Assembly (NCBI RefSeq): GCF_016900895.1
Contig: NZ_JAFEUN010000001.1
Coordinates: forward strand, 60,124-124,123
Length of the DNA stretch: 64,000 nt
Origin: Parashewanella hymeniacidonis
GTDB lineage: Bacteria > Pseudomonadota > Gammaproteobacteria > Enterobacterales > Shewanellaceae
Direction: 5' to 3'
Made by a program: the position numbers and the translations under genes. Positions 29,849-39,389 of this stretch are shown here, one piece after another. The notes under the pieces are model-generated. The model was not told the DNA's origin and ran no database searches. It saw nothing but the letters and a program-made list of their open reading frames with translations. Position 1 is the first letter of the stretch. Each line of letters opens with the position of its first letter.

Positions 29849-30955
29849 TCAATTAGTCGCCATGTCGCTTGGTATTAGAGCAGAGGTATAAGGAACTAGG
29901 TGGTATTGCAAAACATCTAAAATCGGTTGTCCACATATAGTATGGCCTTCAAATATCTTATCGATTTGAGCTCTGGTTTGAGGGTCTTCGATTGTCAACA
30001 AGTTTGCCTCAGCAAGTAATTCTTGTAGTGCGCATATGAGCAAAGGCGATCTTTTACTATAAATAATTTGTTCAACAAATTCTTCGAATGTTGAGTATGC
30101 GAATTCATCTCCCCTTAACAAATCATCCAACTCATCTTGCAGTGCCTCTTTAGTGCTTAAAGATTGGGATAGTTCTTCAATAGATTTAGGTAGTACGGTT
30201 TTAACACCGAAGCCCAAATTAATATAAAAATCATCATCTAAGAAACTGGCATGTATTACTAGCTGTTGGTCACACTCCAAACGACAATATTTGAATGATC
30301 TGGATCTCCAGTCTCCAAAGTATTCAGGCGAATCAAAGCCAGAGTCTAGTTGACTATTATCACGAAAACTAATTAATTCACTGAGCAGCGCTGCTACCTT
30401 TTTTGGTTTTGAGTCAAACGATTCTATGAGCATTAACCGTATTAGCTCGTTTTTTAAGGGGAGTGACACTGTTACTAATTCTTCTGCTGCAGCAATTAAT
30501 TCTGCATGGGTGGTTGGAGTATAATGGACATCACTCAATTTAAGTAAATATTTTTTTTGGGATTCATAGGCTTTAATAATGTTGCTTGTGCTTCTTGAAA
30601 CAACGTGCTTCCCCATAAGTAAGATTTTCACTTCTATTTCATTATTTGGCTTTGTGATTAATTTTATTTCAAACGTATGTTTCGTTTCGTCAGGCATTGA
30701 TTTAAGTGTTTTGTAATAGCGATGAATGAGATTTAGAGCCTCATCAGAGCAACTTGCTATCGGGTAATTACTTAATTCAGTTTTTAAAGCTACCAATGCT
30801 TCCTTTTTCATGGTTCTTTTGACTGAAGGAAAGCGAGAAGAATGAAGTTCAAAACAATCTTTTTTATCTGTAAGTATTTCTTTAAAACGGCTTGAAGTGA
30901 GCTTTTCTCCTCCATTAAATTGGGGTGTCACTGCTGCTACTTTTGTACTAAGCAT
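29849..30955 (-). CDS. Large soluble protein of unknown function, effector-like
   Basis: About 368 residues from the ATG at 30955 (an ATG at 31003 would add a hydrophobic 16-residue extension with a poorer context). It has no signal peptide or membrane segment, a Ser/Thr-rich N-terminus (MLSTKVAAVTPQFNGGEKLT), and mixed alpha/beta composition. Near residue 204 it has DSGFDS, which fits the eukaryotic beta-TrCP degron pattern DSG-phi-x-S; this could be chance. Isolated between a catabolic unit and ybeD, it looks like the other unrecognised large proteins at 36.1, 38.3 and 49.2 kb. No family is recognised. Confidence 0.7.
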   Translation of the reverse strand: MLSTKVAAVTPQFNGGEKLTSSRFKEILTDKKDCFELHSSRFPSVKRTMKKEALVALKTELSNYPIASCSDEALNLIHRYYKTLKSMPDETKHTFEIKLITKPNNEIEVKILLMGKHVVSRSTSNIIKAYESQKKYLLKLSDVHYTPTTHAELIAAAEELVTVSLPLKNELIRLMLIESFDSKPKKVAALLSELISFRDNSQLDSGFDSPEYFGDWRSRSFKYCRLECDQQLVIHASFLDDDFYINLGFGVKTVLPKSIEELSQSLSTKEALQDELDDLLRGDEFAYSTFEEFVEQIIYSKRSPLLICALQELLAEANLLTIEDPQTRAQIDKIFEGHTICGQPILDVLQYHLVPYTSALIPSDMATN

Positions 30956-31161
30956 GGTCAACAAAACGGAATTCTCTACAAAAAAAACGCTGTACTGTAT
31001 CATCTAAATTGTCTTTACTTAGTTTTATTAAAAATAATTAATTTCCAACTTAACTCAACAGATAAATACTCCTAATGTGAAAGAGCAGAAATCTCCCCTT
31101 GATTTAGGTATAATCGCCTCAATATATGCAATCAATTATGATTTTATTTTAGGTATATTCG

Positions 31162-31428
31162 ATGTTAGATACCAAGTTTGACGAGTTAATGGAGTTTCCC
31201 TGCTCTTTCCCATTTAAAGTTGTTGGGGATGCGAGCGACACTTTAGAAGATCGTGTTGTTGCTGTAGTTCAGCAGCATGCTCCTGGTGATTACTCCCCTT
31301 CTACTAAAGCATCAAGTAAAGGTACATATCATTCTGTAACCATTCGAATTAAAGCAACAAGTAAAGCTCAAGTAGAAACGCTTTATGTAGAGCTTGCTAA
31401 AATTGAAGGTGTAAAACGAGTTCTCTAA
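31162..31428 (+). CDS. ybeD: YbeD/DUF493 family protein
   Basis: An 88-residue ferredoxin-like alpha/beta protein of the YbeD family ([15 protein letters not shown] at the start, [20 protein letters not shown] in the middle, EGVKRVL at the end). It sits 24 bp before lipB, the conserved placement; a regulatory role, perhaps on lipoate metabolism, is suggested for the family but unproven. Confidence 0.93.
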   Translation: MLDTKFDELMEFPCSFPFKVVGDASDTLEDRVVAVVQQHAPGDYSPSTKASSKGTYHSVTIRIKATSKAQVETLYVELAKIEGVKRVL

Positions 31429-31452
31429 GCTCGTGATTTAGGAGAAAAGCTT

Positions 31453-32112
31453 TTGCAATACGGAAAACTGCACATTAGGCAACTCGGTCGACAAAATTAC
31501 GAAACAGTTTGGCATGCCATGCAGGAATATACGGATAACCGTGATTCTGAAAGTGCTGACGAAATATGGGCTGTAGAACACCCACCTGTGTTTACCCAAG
31601 GTCAAGCAGGTAAAGCAGAACATATTTTAATGCCCGGTGATATACCTGTCATTCAAGTCGATAGAGGCGGGCAAGTGACGTATCACGGTCCAGGTCAATT
31701 AGTGGTCTACCCACTTCTTGATATTAAAAGGCTTAAGATAGGTGTTCGTCAGCTCGTTAACACCATTGAGCAAAGTATTGTTGATATGCTTAAAGAGTAT
31801 GATGTTGAAGCGTATCCTAAAGCTGATGCACCTGGTGTGTATGTTAATGAAGCAAAAGTAGCCTCGTTAGGCTTAAGAATTAGAAAAGGTTGTTCTTTCC
31901 ATGGTTTAGCGTTAAACGTAAATATGGATATGGAGCCATTTCATAGAATTAACCCATGTGGTTACGCAGGATTACAAATGGTGCAATGTTGTGATCTTGG
32001 TGGCCCGCAATCGGTGCAGGAAGCAGGCGATAAACTTATTCAGAACTTGGGACGTTTATTAGATTATAAACAACAGGTTCATCATCAAGGATTAGCAGAA
32101 GTCAATGAGTAG
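31453..32112 (+). CDS. lipB: Octanoyltransferase
   Basis: A 219-residue enzyme moving octanoate from acyl carrier protein to the lipoyl domains of E2 subunits and GcvH. Motifs [18 protein letters not shown], with the catalytic Lys of [17 protein letters not shown] and the nucleophilic Cys of [12 protein letters not shown], are intact. TTG start at 31453 after GGAG at 31441. The end overlaps lipA by 8 bp. Confidence 0.96.
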   Translation: MQYGKLHIRQLGRQNYETVWHAMQEYTDNRDSESADEIWAVEHPPVFTQGQAGKAEHILMPGDIPVIQVDRGGQVTYHGPGQLVVYPLLDIKRLKIGVRQLVNTIEQSIVDMLKEYDVEAYPKADAPGVYVNEAKVASLGLRIRKGCSFHGLALNVNMDMEPFHRINPCGYAGLQMVQCCDLGGPQSVQEAGDKLIQNLGRLLDYKQQVHHQGLAEVNE

Positions 32113-33070
32113 ACCTGAAAGACTACAGCCCGGTGTGAAGTTACGTGATGCTGACAAAGTATCTCGTATCCCGGTGAAAATCGTTCCTTCTGAACGTGAA
32201 ACAATGTTACGTAAGCCTGATTGGTTGCGTGTTAAGTTGCCTGCATCAAACCAGCGGATTACTGAAATTAAACAAGCACTCCGCAAAAACGGTTTGCATT
32301 CGGTATGTGAAGAAGCATCGTGCCCGAATTTATCTGAATGTTTTAACCACGGTACAGCAACCTTTATGATTTTAGGTGCGATTTGTACTCGTCGTTGTCC
32401 GTTTTGCGATGTTGCTCATGGTCGTCCGTTAAAGCCTGATGCAGAAGAACCAGTCAAGCTTGCTAAAACGATTAAAGACATGAAGCTTAAATACGTCGTG
32501 ATCACATCGGTAGACCGTGATGATTTACGTGATGGTGGCGCACAACATTTTTCTGATTGCATTCGTGAAATTCGTATTCTTAATCCTGATATTAAGATTG
32601 AAATCTTAGTACCTGATTTCAGAGGGCGGATTGATACAGCGCTTGATATTATTTCTCAAAACCCGCCGGATGTATTTAACCACAATTTAGAAACAGCGCC
32701 TGCGCATTACCGTAAAGCGCGTCCTGGTGCGAACTATCAATGGTCATTAAACTTGCTTAAGCAGTTTAAAGAGCGTCATCCTGATGTACCAACTAAGTCC
32801 GGTTTGATGATGGGGCTAGGTGAAAGCAATGAAGAGATTATGCAAGTGTTGCGTGATCTTCGTGAGCACAATGTTGAAATGCTAACATTAGGCCAATACC
32901 TACAGCCATCTAAGTTCCACTTGCCTGTAGTGCGTTACGTACCGCCAGTTGAATTTGATGAACTTAAAGAGTTTGCTGACGACATTGGTTTTACTCACGC
33001 TGCGTGTGGTCCAATGGTTCGTTCGAGCTACCATGCTGACTTACAAGCCATGGGTAAAGAAGTTAAGTAA
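32105..33070 (+). CDS. lipA: Lipoyl synthase
   Basis: A 321-residue radical-SAM enzyme inserting two sulfurs into protein-bound octanoate. The auxiliary cluster Cys motif is [12 protein letters not shown] and the radical-SAM motif is [13 protein letters not shown]; the C-terminal [10 protein letters not shown] supplies the Ser cluster ligand. It is translated from an overlapping start with lipB and ends at the strong hairpin at 33095. Confidence 0.97.
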   Translation: MSRPERLQPGVKLRDADKVSRIPVKIVPSERETMLRKPDWLRVKLPASNQRITEIKQALRKNGLHSVCEEASCPNLSECFNHGTATFMILGAICTRRCPFCDVAHGRPLKPDAEEPVKLAKTIKDMKLKYVVITSVDRDDLRDGGAQHFSDCIREIRILNPDIKIEILVPDFRGRIDTALDIISQNPPDVFNHNLETAPAHYRKARPGANYQWSLNLLKQFKERHPDVPTKSGLMMGLGESNEEIMQVLRDLREHNVEMLTLGQYLQPSKFHLPVVRYVPPVEFDELKEFADDIGFTHAACGPMVRSSYHADLQAMGKEVK

Positions 33071-33094
33071 GCACTTAGCCTCTTTATTTTAAGA

Positions 33095-33119
33095 AAAAAG
33101 CCGCAACTGCGGCTTTTTT
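33095..33119 (+). terminator. Bidirectional terminator after lipA
   Basis: AAAGCCGCAACTGCGGCTTT flanked by A and T runs on both sides; it can serve lipA on the forward strand and rimI on the reverse strand. Confidence 0.92.
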
Positions 33120-33148
33120 AATAATTGAAAAAACATACTTTGAGTTGT

Positions 33149-33607
33149 TTATAACTTTAGCTCCATCAAAATAGCATCTTCACGGCCTCTCTTTGAAGGG
33201 TAATATTCTTTTCTCTTTCCCGTCTCTGTAAACCCTGACTTTATGTACAGCTGAATCGCACTTTGATTGGAGGCTCTAACCTCTAATTGTAAAAAAGAAG
33301 CCTCTCTTTTTTTTGCCGTTTGAATGAGCTCAGCCATTAGAATTTTTCCGAGGCCTTGCCCTTGAGCATATGGAGAAACACAAATATCCATCAACGTAGC
33401 TTCATCAACAACTTGATGAACGATGGCAAAAGCAACGAGCTGTTCATTCAATTTGAGACCAAGATTATGATATAGATGTCCAAAACAGCTTTGGATATTT
33501 GCTTCAGACATTGGATGAGAGTGAGCTAATTTTTCAATGGTTGAAATAAGTTGGCTGTCATCTTTGCTAAGTTCAACAAAGCGAAGAGCATTCTTTTCTG
33601 TCTTCAT
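33149..33607 (-). CDS. rimI: Ribosomal protein S18 alanine N-acetyltransferase
   Basis: A 152-residue GNAT acetyltransferase. The acetyl-CoA motif is ICVSPYAQGQGLGKILMAEL and the C-terminal family signature is YIKSGFTETGKRKEYYPS. Its start overlaps the holD stop by 4 bp, the same holD-rimI arrangement as in enterics. Ends at the shared terminator at 33095. Confidence 0.92.
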   Translation of the reverse strand: MKTEKNALRFVELSKDDSQLISTIEKLAHSHPMSEANIQSCFGHLYHNLGLKLNEQLVAFAIVHQVVDEATLMDICVSPYAQGQGLGKILMAELIQTAKKREASFLQLEVRASNQSAIQLYIKSGFTETGKRKEYYPSKRGREDAILMELKL

Positions 33608-33960
33608 GAGGGGGTATTTTTTTCTTTCAAATGGTCACAAATTTGCTGCCATAATTGTCTTTTGCCGCTGCTACCATTGAGTAGCTGCTTCATCGGTTGT
33701 GATTCAATCCAAGCAATGTGTGGACGAGTTTTACGGCTTCTCATATCCCAAACAATTTTAGCGCCTTTAAGTGGCTTCTCTGTTAAGTGGTACTCAATCT
33801 CAGAAAGATCCATTAAAGATAATATTTGCTCTATAAACTCTGCAGAAGGAGGTGTATCGTCATCATCATGCAAGATCAAAAATTCAGGTTGTTGGCTTGC
33901 TGACGTAGCCAATTGCCATCTAGAGATCTCCATTGCATCGAGATAAGCGTTTTTTTCCAT
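33604..33960 (-). CDS. holD: DNA polymerase III psi subunit
   Basis: About 118 residues. HolD bridges the clamp loader and single-strand-binding protein through chi. The family is poorly conserved; I rely on the N-terminal MEISRWQL-type segment (YLDAMEISRWQLATSAS), the size, and the overlap with rimI. I use the ATG at 33960; a TTG at 33975 has no better ribosome site. Confidence 0.75.
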   Translation of the reverse strand: MEKNAYLDAMEISRWQLATSASQQPEFLILHDDDDTPPSAEFIEQILSLMDLSEIEYHLTEKPLKGAKIVWDMRSRKTRPHIAWIESQPMKQLLNGSSGKRQLWQQICDHLKEKNTPS

Positions 33961-34091
33961 GAGTAAATCTTGCAAGTAATTTATGTGAATGAGTATATCA
34001 GAATACCTTGTTAACTAATTGTAAAGTTTCTCTTTAACTTAACTCTCGTTACCGTTACAGTAAATGTGAGGTCGTACCAGAGAAGAATGTG

Positions 34092-35126
34092 ATGTTTGAT
34101 TTTAAAAAGCACACCCAAATCGCACCAGAAAAATTGATAGATTGCCACGGTGAACCAGTATTTGGTCAGTTTGATGGCATTGTTTCAGATTTAAATATCC
34201 GTGACTTTAATTATTTTAATGTGATGGATAAACCCATGAGCGCTTTGAAAAGGTATTTTCATTATAAGCAGTTTCAGTTCGTTTCAATTATAACGCCTCA
34301 TTATATTATTGGTGTGGCTATTGCGGACATTCGTTACGTCGGAAGTAGCTTTTGTTATGTTTATGATATCCACAAAAATAAGCTGATCGAAACGACTTGG
34401 CTACGCCCATTAGGGTTAAGGTATTCGGTTGGCCGTTCTCCTATGAATGGCGCTACTGAGATCGGCAGCAAGTCAAATGGGATTCGCTTTGAGATCATTG
34501 ATGGAAAGTGGCATTTAAAAATTCATTCTAAAAAGCTCAGTGCGAATTTACGGTTGGAACCTCTTGCGCTCAGTTTACCTATGTCTATGTGCAGTCCAAC
34601 ATCATACAGTGGATGGACTTATACCCAGAAACATAATGGAATAAAACCAGTCGGTCAGTTAACGATTAATGAAGAACAGCAGCCACTCAATCATGCTTTG
34701 GCGAGTTATGATTTTTCTGCTGGTTTTATGCGTCGTGAAACGAGTTGGCGTTGGGCTTCGTTGAACGCCGAAATTGAACAAGGCGTCATTGGGCTAAATT
34801 TAGCTGCCGGTGTCAACGAGACAGGTAATTCGGAAAATGTGTTCTGGATAAACGGTGAACGGCATTTACTTGGCGCAACACAGTTTACCTTTAGTCGCCA
34901 TAATGGCGCTAAAGATGGATGGCGTATCTTGTCAGAAAACGGACAAGTTGATCTTCATTTTACGCCTCGAAATGTGCGTAGTGAGAAGCTAAATCTCATG
35001 TTTTTGAAAAGCAATTTTAGGCAATTTATTGGTGATTTTAACGGTGAGATTCACGATAATGCGGGTATAACTTATCGATTATCTAACGTACTCGGGCTCA
35101 CTGAAGACCACTATGCGAAGTGGTAG
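34092..35126 (+). CDS. DUF2804 domain-containing protein
   Basis: About 344 residues of mostly beta composition, matching the DUF2804 family by its start (LIDCHGEPVFGQFDGIVSDL), the middle HNGIKPVGQLTINEEQQPL and HALASYDFSAGFMRRETSWRW, and the C-terminal SNFRQFIGDFNGEIHDNAG. The family has no assigned function; some members occur near lipid genes, and here a sterol-desaturase-like gene follows after 38 bp in the same direction. The ATG at 34092 follows GAAG; the adjoining GTG at 34089 is equally placed. Confidence 0.85.
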   Translation: MFDFKKHTQIAPEKLIDCHGEPVFGQFDGIVSDLNIRDFNYFNVMDKPMSALKRYFHYKQFQFVSIITPHYIIGVAIADIRYVGSSFCYVYDIHKNKLIETTWLRPLGLRYSVGRSPMNGATEIGSKSNGIRFEIIDGKWHLKIHSKKLSANLRLEPLALSLPMSMCSPTSYSGWTYTQKHNGIKPVGQLTINEEQQPLNHALASYDFSAGFMRRETSWRWASLNAEIEQGVIGLNLAAGVNETGNSENVFWINGERHLLGATQFTFSRHNGAKDGWRILSENGQVDLHFTPRNVRSEKLNLMFLKSNFRQFIGDFNGEIHDNAGITYRLSNVLGLTEDHYAKW

Positions 35127-35164
35127 ATCGTTTTTAACAATAAAAATAATAAAGGGTTGTTGTA

Positions 35165-36010
35165 ATGAGTGTTGAAAATTTGATTAACCATCCAGAATGG
35201 CTGTTAGTGGTATTAGCCCCCATTTTCTTCTTATGTATTTTGTTGGAATACTTTTTAGGCATTCGAAAAAATAAATTACCAGAAAATGCACAATATAAAT
35301 TACCAGAAGTGCTGTGTAACTTTAGCTTGGCTGGATTGCACCAAGTTACTGATTTGCTGGCTGGTTTGCTTATTGCACAATTGTACTTGAATGTTTTTGG
35401 GTTTCGACTCTTTGATATCGAGATGACGGCTTGGACTTTCATATTATTGCTGGTGGCTCAAGATTTTTGCTATTACTGGTTTCATCGAGCAAGTCATCGA
35501 ATTCGATGGATGTGGGCGGCTCATGTCGTGCATCATAGCTCTGAAAATATGAATTTCACTACCGCATTTCGCCAAAGTTTAATGTACCCAGTCGCTGGTA
35601 TGTGGGTGTTTTGGCTACCGCTTGTTATTATTGGTTTTGATCCTAAGTGGGTCGTTTTTACCGTTTTATTAAGTCTGGGTTATCAATTTTTTGTTCATAC
35701 ACAAATGGTTGGGAAATTAGGCTGGTTAGAATGGATTATGAATACGCCTTCTCATCATCGAGTTCATCATGGCGTGAACCCACAATACATTGATAAAAAT
35801 TATGCTGGCGTGTTTATTATCTGGGACAAAATGTTTGGTACTTTTGAGCCAGAGCAAGAAACGGTACGTTACGGAATTACTAAGCCGGTAAATAGTTTTA
35901 ACCCAATAACAGTAAGCTTTGTAGAGTGGAGAGATATGATTGTAGATGCAAGTCAAAAGAATCTGTCTATGATTCAACGTTTGAAAGTTTTAATGAAACC
36001 TCCAAAATAA
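35165..36010 (+). CDS. Sterol desaturase/fatty acid hydroxylase family protein
   Basis: A 281-residue integral membrane di-iron enzyme with membrane segments at the start (LLVVLAPIFFLCILLEYFLG) and the eight-histidine set: FHRASHR, HVVHHSS and HHRVHHG. It oxidises a lipid C-H bond; the substrate is unknown. It is probably co-transcribed with the DUF2804 gene. Confidence 0.9.
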   Translation: MSVENLINHPEWLLVVLAPIFFLCILLEYFLGIRKNKLPENAQYKLPEVLCNFSLAGLHQVTDLLAGLLIAQLYLNVFGFRLFDIEMTAWTFILLLVAQDFCYYWFHRASHRIRWMWAAHVVHHSSENMNFTTAFRQSLMYPVAGMWVFWLPLVIIGFDPKWVVFTVLLSLGYQFFVHTQMVGKLGWLEWIMNTPSHHRVHHGVNPQYIDKNYAGVFIIWDKMFGTFEPEQETVRYGITKPVNSFNPITVSFVEWRDMIVDASQKNLSMIQRLKVLMKPPK

Positions 36011-36095
36011 ATTAATCGGGAAATAGAAGATTGTTTTTTCTAAAATTTATTAGAATTTAAAGATTTTTTCATTAATTAATGGTAATCACGGAAAC

Positions 36096-37064
36096 GTGAC
36101 GTGGATCACCATAAGCATTTTTTTATGTTGTTTCTGCTGCGTATTTTGCATTTTATGGATCTATCGTATTACTTATAGAGTTCAAAATATGGCAGTAGCA
36201 AATACAGCAAGTACGGTTCAAAGTGCGGTGCACGGTAGAAGCAATATGAGTTATTGGGTTCAATTAGAGGGTTTTTATCAAGGGATTAAATCTAATCTGC
36301 CCAGTAGGTTAAAGGAGGATATTTATGTTGCAATTCACGATTTAGCTCAAGCATTAGAACCAAAACAACAATTTGAATTTTTTAGCTATCTGGAGAAGTT
36401 ACTACCGCTTAGATATAAGGCAAATTTGATAAAAAGTGAGTCAAAGAAAAATCCCAGAGAATTAATTCTCACCATTAAGGATAATACTAAACCCAAAGCG
36501 AACATAGTTTATCAAAGTACAGTTCCAGCCTCATTAGATGATGAATATGATTATATAGATGGAGATTGGCAGCTTAAACCAAATGACTGCTATAACAGCA
36601 GAGCTGAATTGACTAAGGTGTTAGAAAGTTATCATCGTGACGGTTCAGAATCCGATTCGGGGGTTAGTAGTATGAATTCAACTCCGGATACAGTAAGAAG
36701 AAGCGGACGCCTTCCACTTCGTCAATCACCACTACTTATGCACAAAAAAACTGTTGAAACTCACCTCGTTGATTCTGGAGAATATGATTATGTAATATCA
36801 AGTGCCTTGGATACTACAATGTCAGCAAGTTTACCTGTTTCGACATTTTTCCATGAATCTAGCGTGAATACTCAAACTAGAAGGAGAAATGTGTCAGACA
36901 GTGAAGTTGTTATGAAAAGGCCACCACCAATACCGGCACGAAATCTGAGATCTAAAGAAACGATTCCTTCTGCAAGAGATGAGTTAAGTTCCGCTGTCGT
37001 AGGATTTGATGAGTTAAACATCCAAGATGTAACAACACGAACTTCCTCGGGGTACTTAAGTTGA
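36096..37064 (+). CDS. N-terminally anchored effector-like protein with eukaryotic-type short motifs
   Basis: 322 residues, GTG start after ACGGA. Residues about 4-24 form one Cys-rich hydrophobic segment; the rest is polar and low in order toward the C-terminus. Visible short motifs are YDYI (151-154) and YDYV (230-233), each after acidic residues as in phosphotyrosine sites; DSGVSS (187-192), fitting DSG-phi-x-S; and PPPIPAR (276-282), which fits the class II SH3 ligand PxxPxR. A helical region (DIYVAIHDLAQALEPKQQFE) precedes them. No family is recognised. A host-directed role is inference from the motif mix; each motif alone is short enough to be chance. Confidence 0.65.
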   Translation: MTWITISIFLCCFCCVFCILWIYRITYRVQNMAVANTASTVQSAVHGRSNMSYWVQLEGFYQGIKSNLPSRLKEDIYVAIHDLAQALEPKQQFEFFSYLEKLLPLRYKANLIKSESKKNPRELILTIKDNTKPKANIVYQSTVPASLDDEYDYIDGDWQLKPNDCYNSRAELTKVLESYHRDGSESDSGVSSMNSTPDTVRRSGRLPLRQSPLLMHKKTVETHLVDSGEYDYVISSALDTTMSASLPVSTFFHESSVNTQTRRRNVSDSEVVMKRPPPIPARNLRSKETIPSARDELSSAVVGFDELNIQDVTTRTSSGYLS

Positions 37065-37077
37065 GTGAGCATTGGGG

Positions 37078-37121
37078 GATTGGCTAGAAGCTGCGGTTTA
37101 CTTTTACACTTCCAGCCAATC
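37078..37121. terminator. Possible terminator hairpin between convergent genes
   Basis: GATTGGCTAGAAG pairs with CTTCCAGCCAATC across an 18-nt loop, with one mismatch. It lies between the stops of the 36096 and 37138 genes, but the T-run is poor. Confidence 0.45.
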
Positions 37122-37137
37122 AAAGGGACTGATAAAA

Positions 37138-38193
37138 CTAATTAAAACTTAACTCTGATAAGGAAAGTTGGTGTTTGGTGACCAAGTTACCTAACTTATT
37201 TTTTAGTCCAAATTCAATGATGGGATCCGGTTTATTCCAATCGATTTCGATGAAACCGTAATTCACATTATTGGTAAAATCACCCATGCGATGTTTATTT
37301 GGGCTTACGTCTTTCCATTTTTCACTTAAGCCAGAGCTGGTGACTTCCCATAATGGATAAGCATCGACCTTTTCTAGTTTAGAAATTTCACCCCAATGAG
37401 TATCACCACTGATAAGCAACACACCATTAATTTTATGTTGTTTTATAAAGGAAATCAGGCGATTTCTATCGTTAGGGAAGTTAGCCCATGACTCCCAACC
37501 CGTAAACTCAGGGAGTAACTGTAAGCTAGAACCGATGATTTTAATTTTTGATGGCTTTAATAATTCTTTTTCAAGCCATTGCCACTGAGTATCCCCCAAC
37601 ATGCTGGCTGACTTATCAGGCGAAACGGTATAAGGCCCCATATTGTTTGGGATGCGTTTGGTCGCATACTCAAGTTTACTGACGGAGTGAAGCTTGTCTC
37701 GGTTCCAGCGTAAATCAGGCAAGATTACATGTACTTTTTGCGCTTCATCACCGTAAAAGTAGGACGTGTATATACCGTCTTTTTGCGTATAACGAGCTGA
37801 GTCCTTAGGCTCTTCAAAAAAGTCGAGCATGATCTTACGAGACGATTCTTTTTGTGGGTACTCTTTACCTGCATCATTTTCACCAAAATCATGGTCGTCC
37901 CAAATAGCGATGATCTCTGATTGTTGCTTTAGCGTTTTAAAGCCTTGATTTTGTCCAAGCCGCTGATATTTCGCTTCAAGCGCTTTCATGTCTTCTGTGT
38001 CACCGTAAACATTATCGCCTAGCATGATAAACACATCGGGTTTATCTCGATTGATAGCATCAAAAATAGGCATAGGCTTGTATTGTTTAGCACAAGAGCC
38101 AAAGTAGATTTTTTGTAATTTAATCGTATTCGCAGAAGAAAGAGTGCTTAGAAACAAGAAAAAAAAGAATATTATATTTATGGTTAATTTCAT
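37138..38193 (-). CDS. PhoD-like alkaline phosphatase/phosphodiesterase
   Basis: A 351-residue exported metallophosphatase. A signal peptide (IIFFFFLFLSTLSSA) leads into the PhoD-type core: YFGSCAKQ, DVFIMLGDNVYGDTEDM, IAIWDDHDFGENDAG and LLISGDTHWGEISKL supply the metal ligands. Such enzymes release phosphate from phosphodiesters or monoesters in the periplasm or outside. It fits functionally with the phosphatase-superfamily and TonB genes at 39.4-43 kb, but an effector-like gene lies between. Confidence 0.87.
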   Translation of the reverse strand: MKLTINIIFFFFLFLSTLSSANTIKLQKIYFGSCAKQYKPMPIFDAINRDKPDVFIMLGDNVYGDTEDMKALEAKYQRLGQNQGFKTLKQQSEIIAIWDDHDFGENDAGKEYPQKESSRKIMLDFFEEPKDSARYTQKDGIYTSYFYGDEAQKVHVILPDLRWNRDKLHSVSKLEYATKRIPNNMGPYTVSPDKSASMLGDTQWQWLEKELLKPSKIKIIGSSLQLLPEFTGWESWANFPNDRNRLISFIKQHKINGVLLISGDTHWGEISKLEKVDAYPLWEVTSSGLSEKWKDVSPNKHRMGDFTNNVNYGFIEIDWNKPDPIIEFGLKNKLGNLVTKHQLSLSELSFN

Positions 38194-38259
38194 TGTAAGC
38201 CGTGCGTTATTTAATTCGGATTGAAGCTTACTATTGGATTATAAACCTTTTATGACACT

Positions 38260-39375
38260 TTATTGGTTTGCTGGACTTGTGTTGAGATAATAACCCTCAC
38301 CAGAAGGCTCAACTTCTACGAGTAACCATTCGTCAGAATCTATAGGTGAATTTGAAAGTGTATGGTCAACATTTTTAACTGTGTGTTTTCCACTCTCTTT
38401 ATGCTCTGTCATGTAAGGGGAGCTTTTTGCGTGTTCTGGATGTACATCAAAGTAATTTCCTGGACTATATGCTGGCGGAAGTTCTCTAGATATTGGGTCA
38501 TTTGGAGTCGGGTTAGGGCAAGGCGTTGTACTACTACTATTGTGCTCTGGTGACGGCCGGTATACGAGAGGTGGTGCTGTTGGCTCTACAGTAAATGTAT
38601 CATCCGAATTGCTGTCGATTGATTCTTCAGGTTGAGCCTCAGTCATATACTGTGGGTTATACGGTGGAGGTATACTAGAAGGCACTTTGGGCTCAGAATT
38701 ATGGCGCTGCTCTTTTAATAAATTTGAGCTGTTAGCGATATCGAGTTGATTTTTTATTAAAGAAGGTAGAAAAGGAATATCGTTAAAGAATGTAATAAAA
38801 GGCAACTCTACAGAACTTCCTAAGCAAGAGTTATCTGCACTAATGAAATAAGTAACTTGTAGAGCATCAAATGAACTATTAGGGCTCTCTAATTGAAGGC
38901 ACTCCTCAAAGCTTAATTGCCTTAGAAAAGCTTGGTTTTCAAGTGAAACCGTCCCACCTTTTTCATCAGCTAGTTTATTAATTCGAACTACTCTTGCTTT
39001 GCTTAATGCACAGTCATTTAGAGAGAGTTTATTTAATTGTTTTTTTTGTCGTTCAGCAGTTTCTTTATTTGGTGCTATAGCGAGTTTGTGTGCTGTAGCT
39101 AAAAAATCATGTCTGTGTTTACAGTTTAAGTAATCTTTTTTACGGTGGTTTACAGTATGAAAGTCTCTCAGGGCGTCACTAGTAAATTTATGGCCAAAAA
39201 TAGGTGAAGCAAAAATCGTTTGGAGGTGTGTTCTGATTAAAAGATCAGATACTACTTTTAATGATAGCTCTTTACCACAGCAACTATAGGAATTTTCAGT
39301 ACTTTCAGTACTTAAGGTTATGTATCCGGTGTACGGTACTGTAAAATCGGATGAAGCAGTTGTTGCAGTCGCCAT
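38260..39375 (-). CDS. Effector-like protein with PTAP and PPxY late-domain motifs
   Basis: 371 residues from the ATG at 39375 (six more from 39393, which lies inside a perfect palindrome). No signal peptide or membrane segment. The first half is Cys/His-containing and helical (FHTVNHRKKDYLNCKHRHDF); the second half is Pro/Ser-rich and disordered. Numbered from 39393, it carries PPPY (242-245), PTAP (271-274) and LPPAY (305-309), plus NPQY and PGNYF nearby. PPxY binds WW domains of NEDD4-type ligases and PTAP binds the Tsg101 UEV domain; together they form the late domains of retroviruses and some other enveloped viruses. No family is recognised and a host-directed role is inference. Confidence 0.7.
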   Translation of the reverse strand: MATATTASSDFTVPYTGYITLSTESTENSYSCCGKELSLKVVSDLLIRTHLQTIFASPIFGHKFTSDALRDFHTVNHRKKDYLNCKHRHDFLATAHKLAIAPNKETAERQKKQLNKLSLNDCALSKARVVRINKLADEKGGTVSLENQAFLRQLSFEECLQLESPNSSFDALQVTYFISADNSCLGSSVELPFITFFNDIPFLPSLIKNQLDIANSSNLLKEQRHNSEPKVPSSIPPPYNPQYMTEAQPEESIDSNSDDTFTVEPTAPPLVYRPSPEHNSSSTTPCPNPTPNDPISRELPPAYSPGNYFDVHPEHAKSSPYMTEHKESGKHTVKNVDHTLSNSPIDSDEWLLVEVEPSGEGYYLNTSPANQ

Positions 39376-39389
39376 ATGTATCTGAACGA

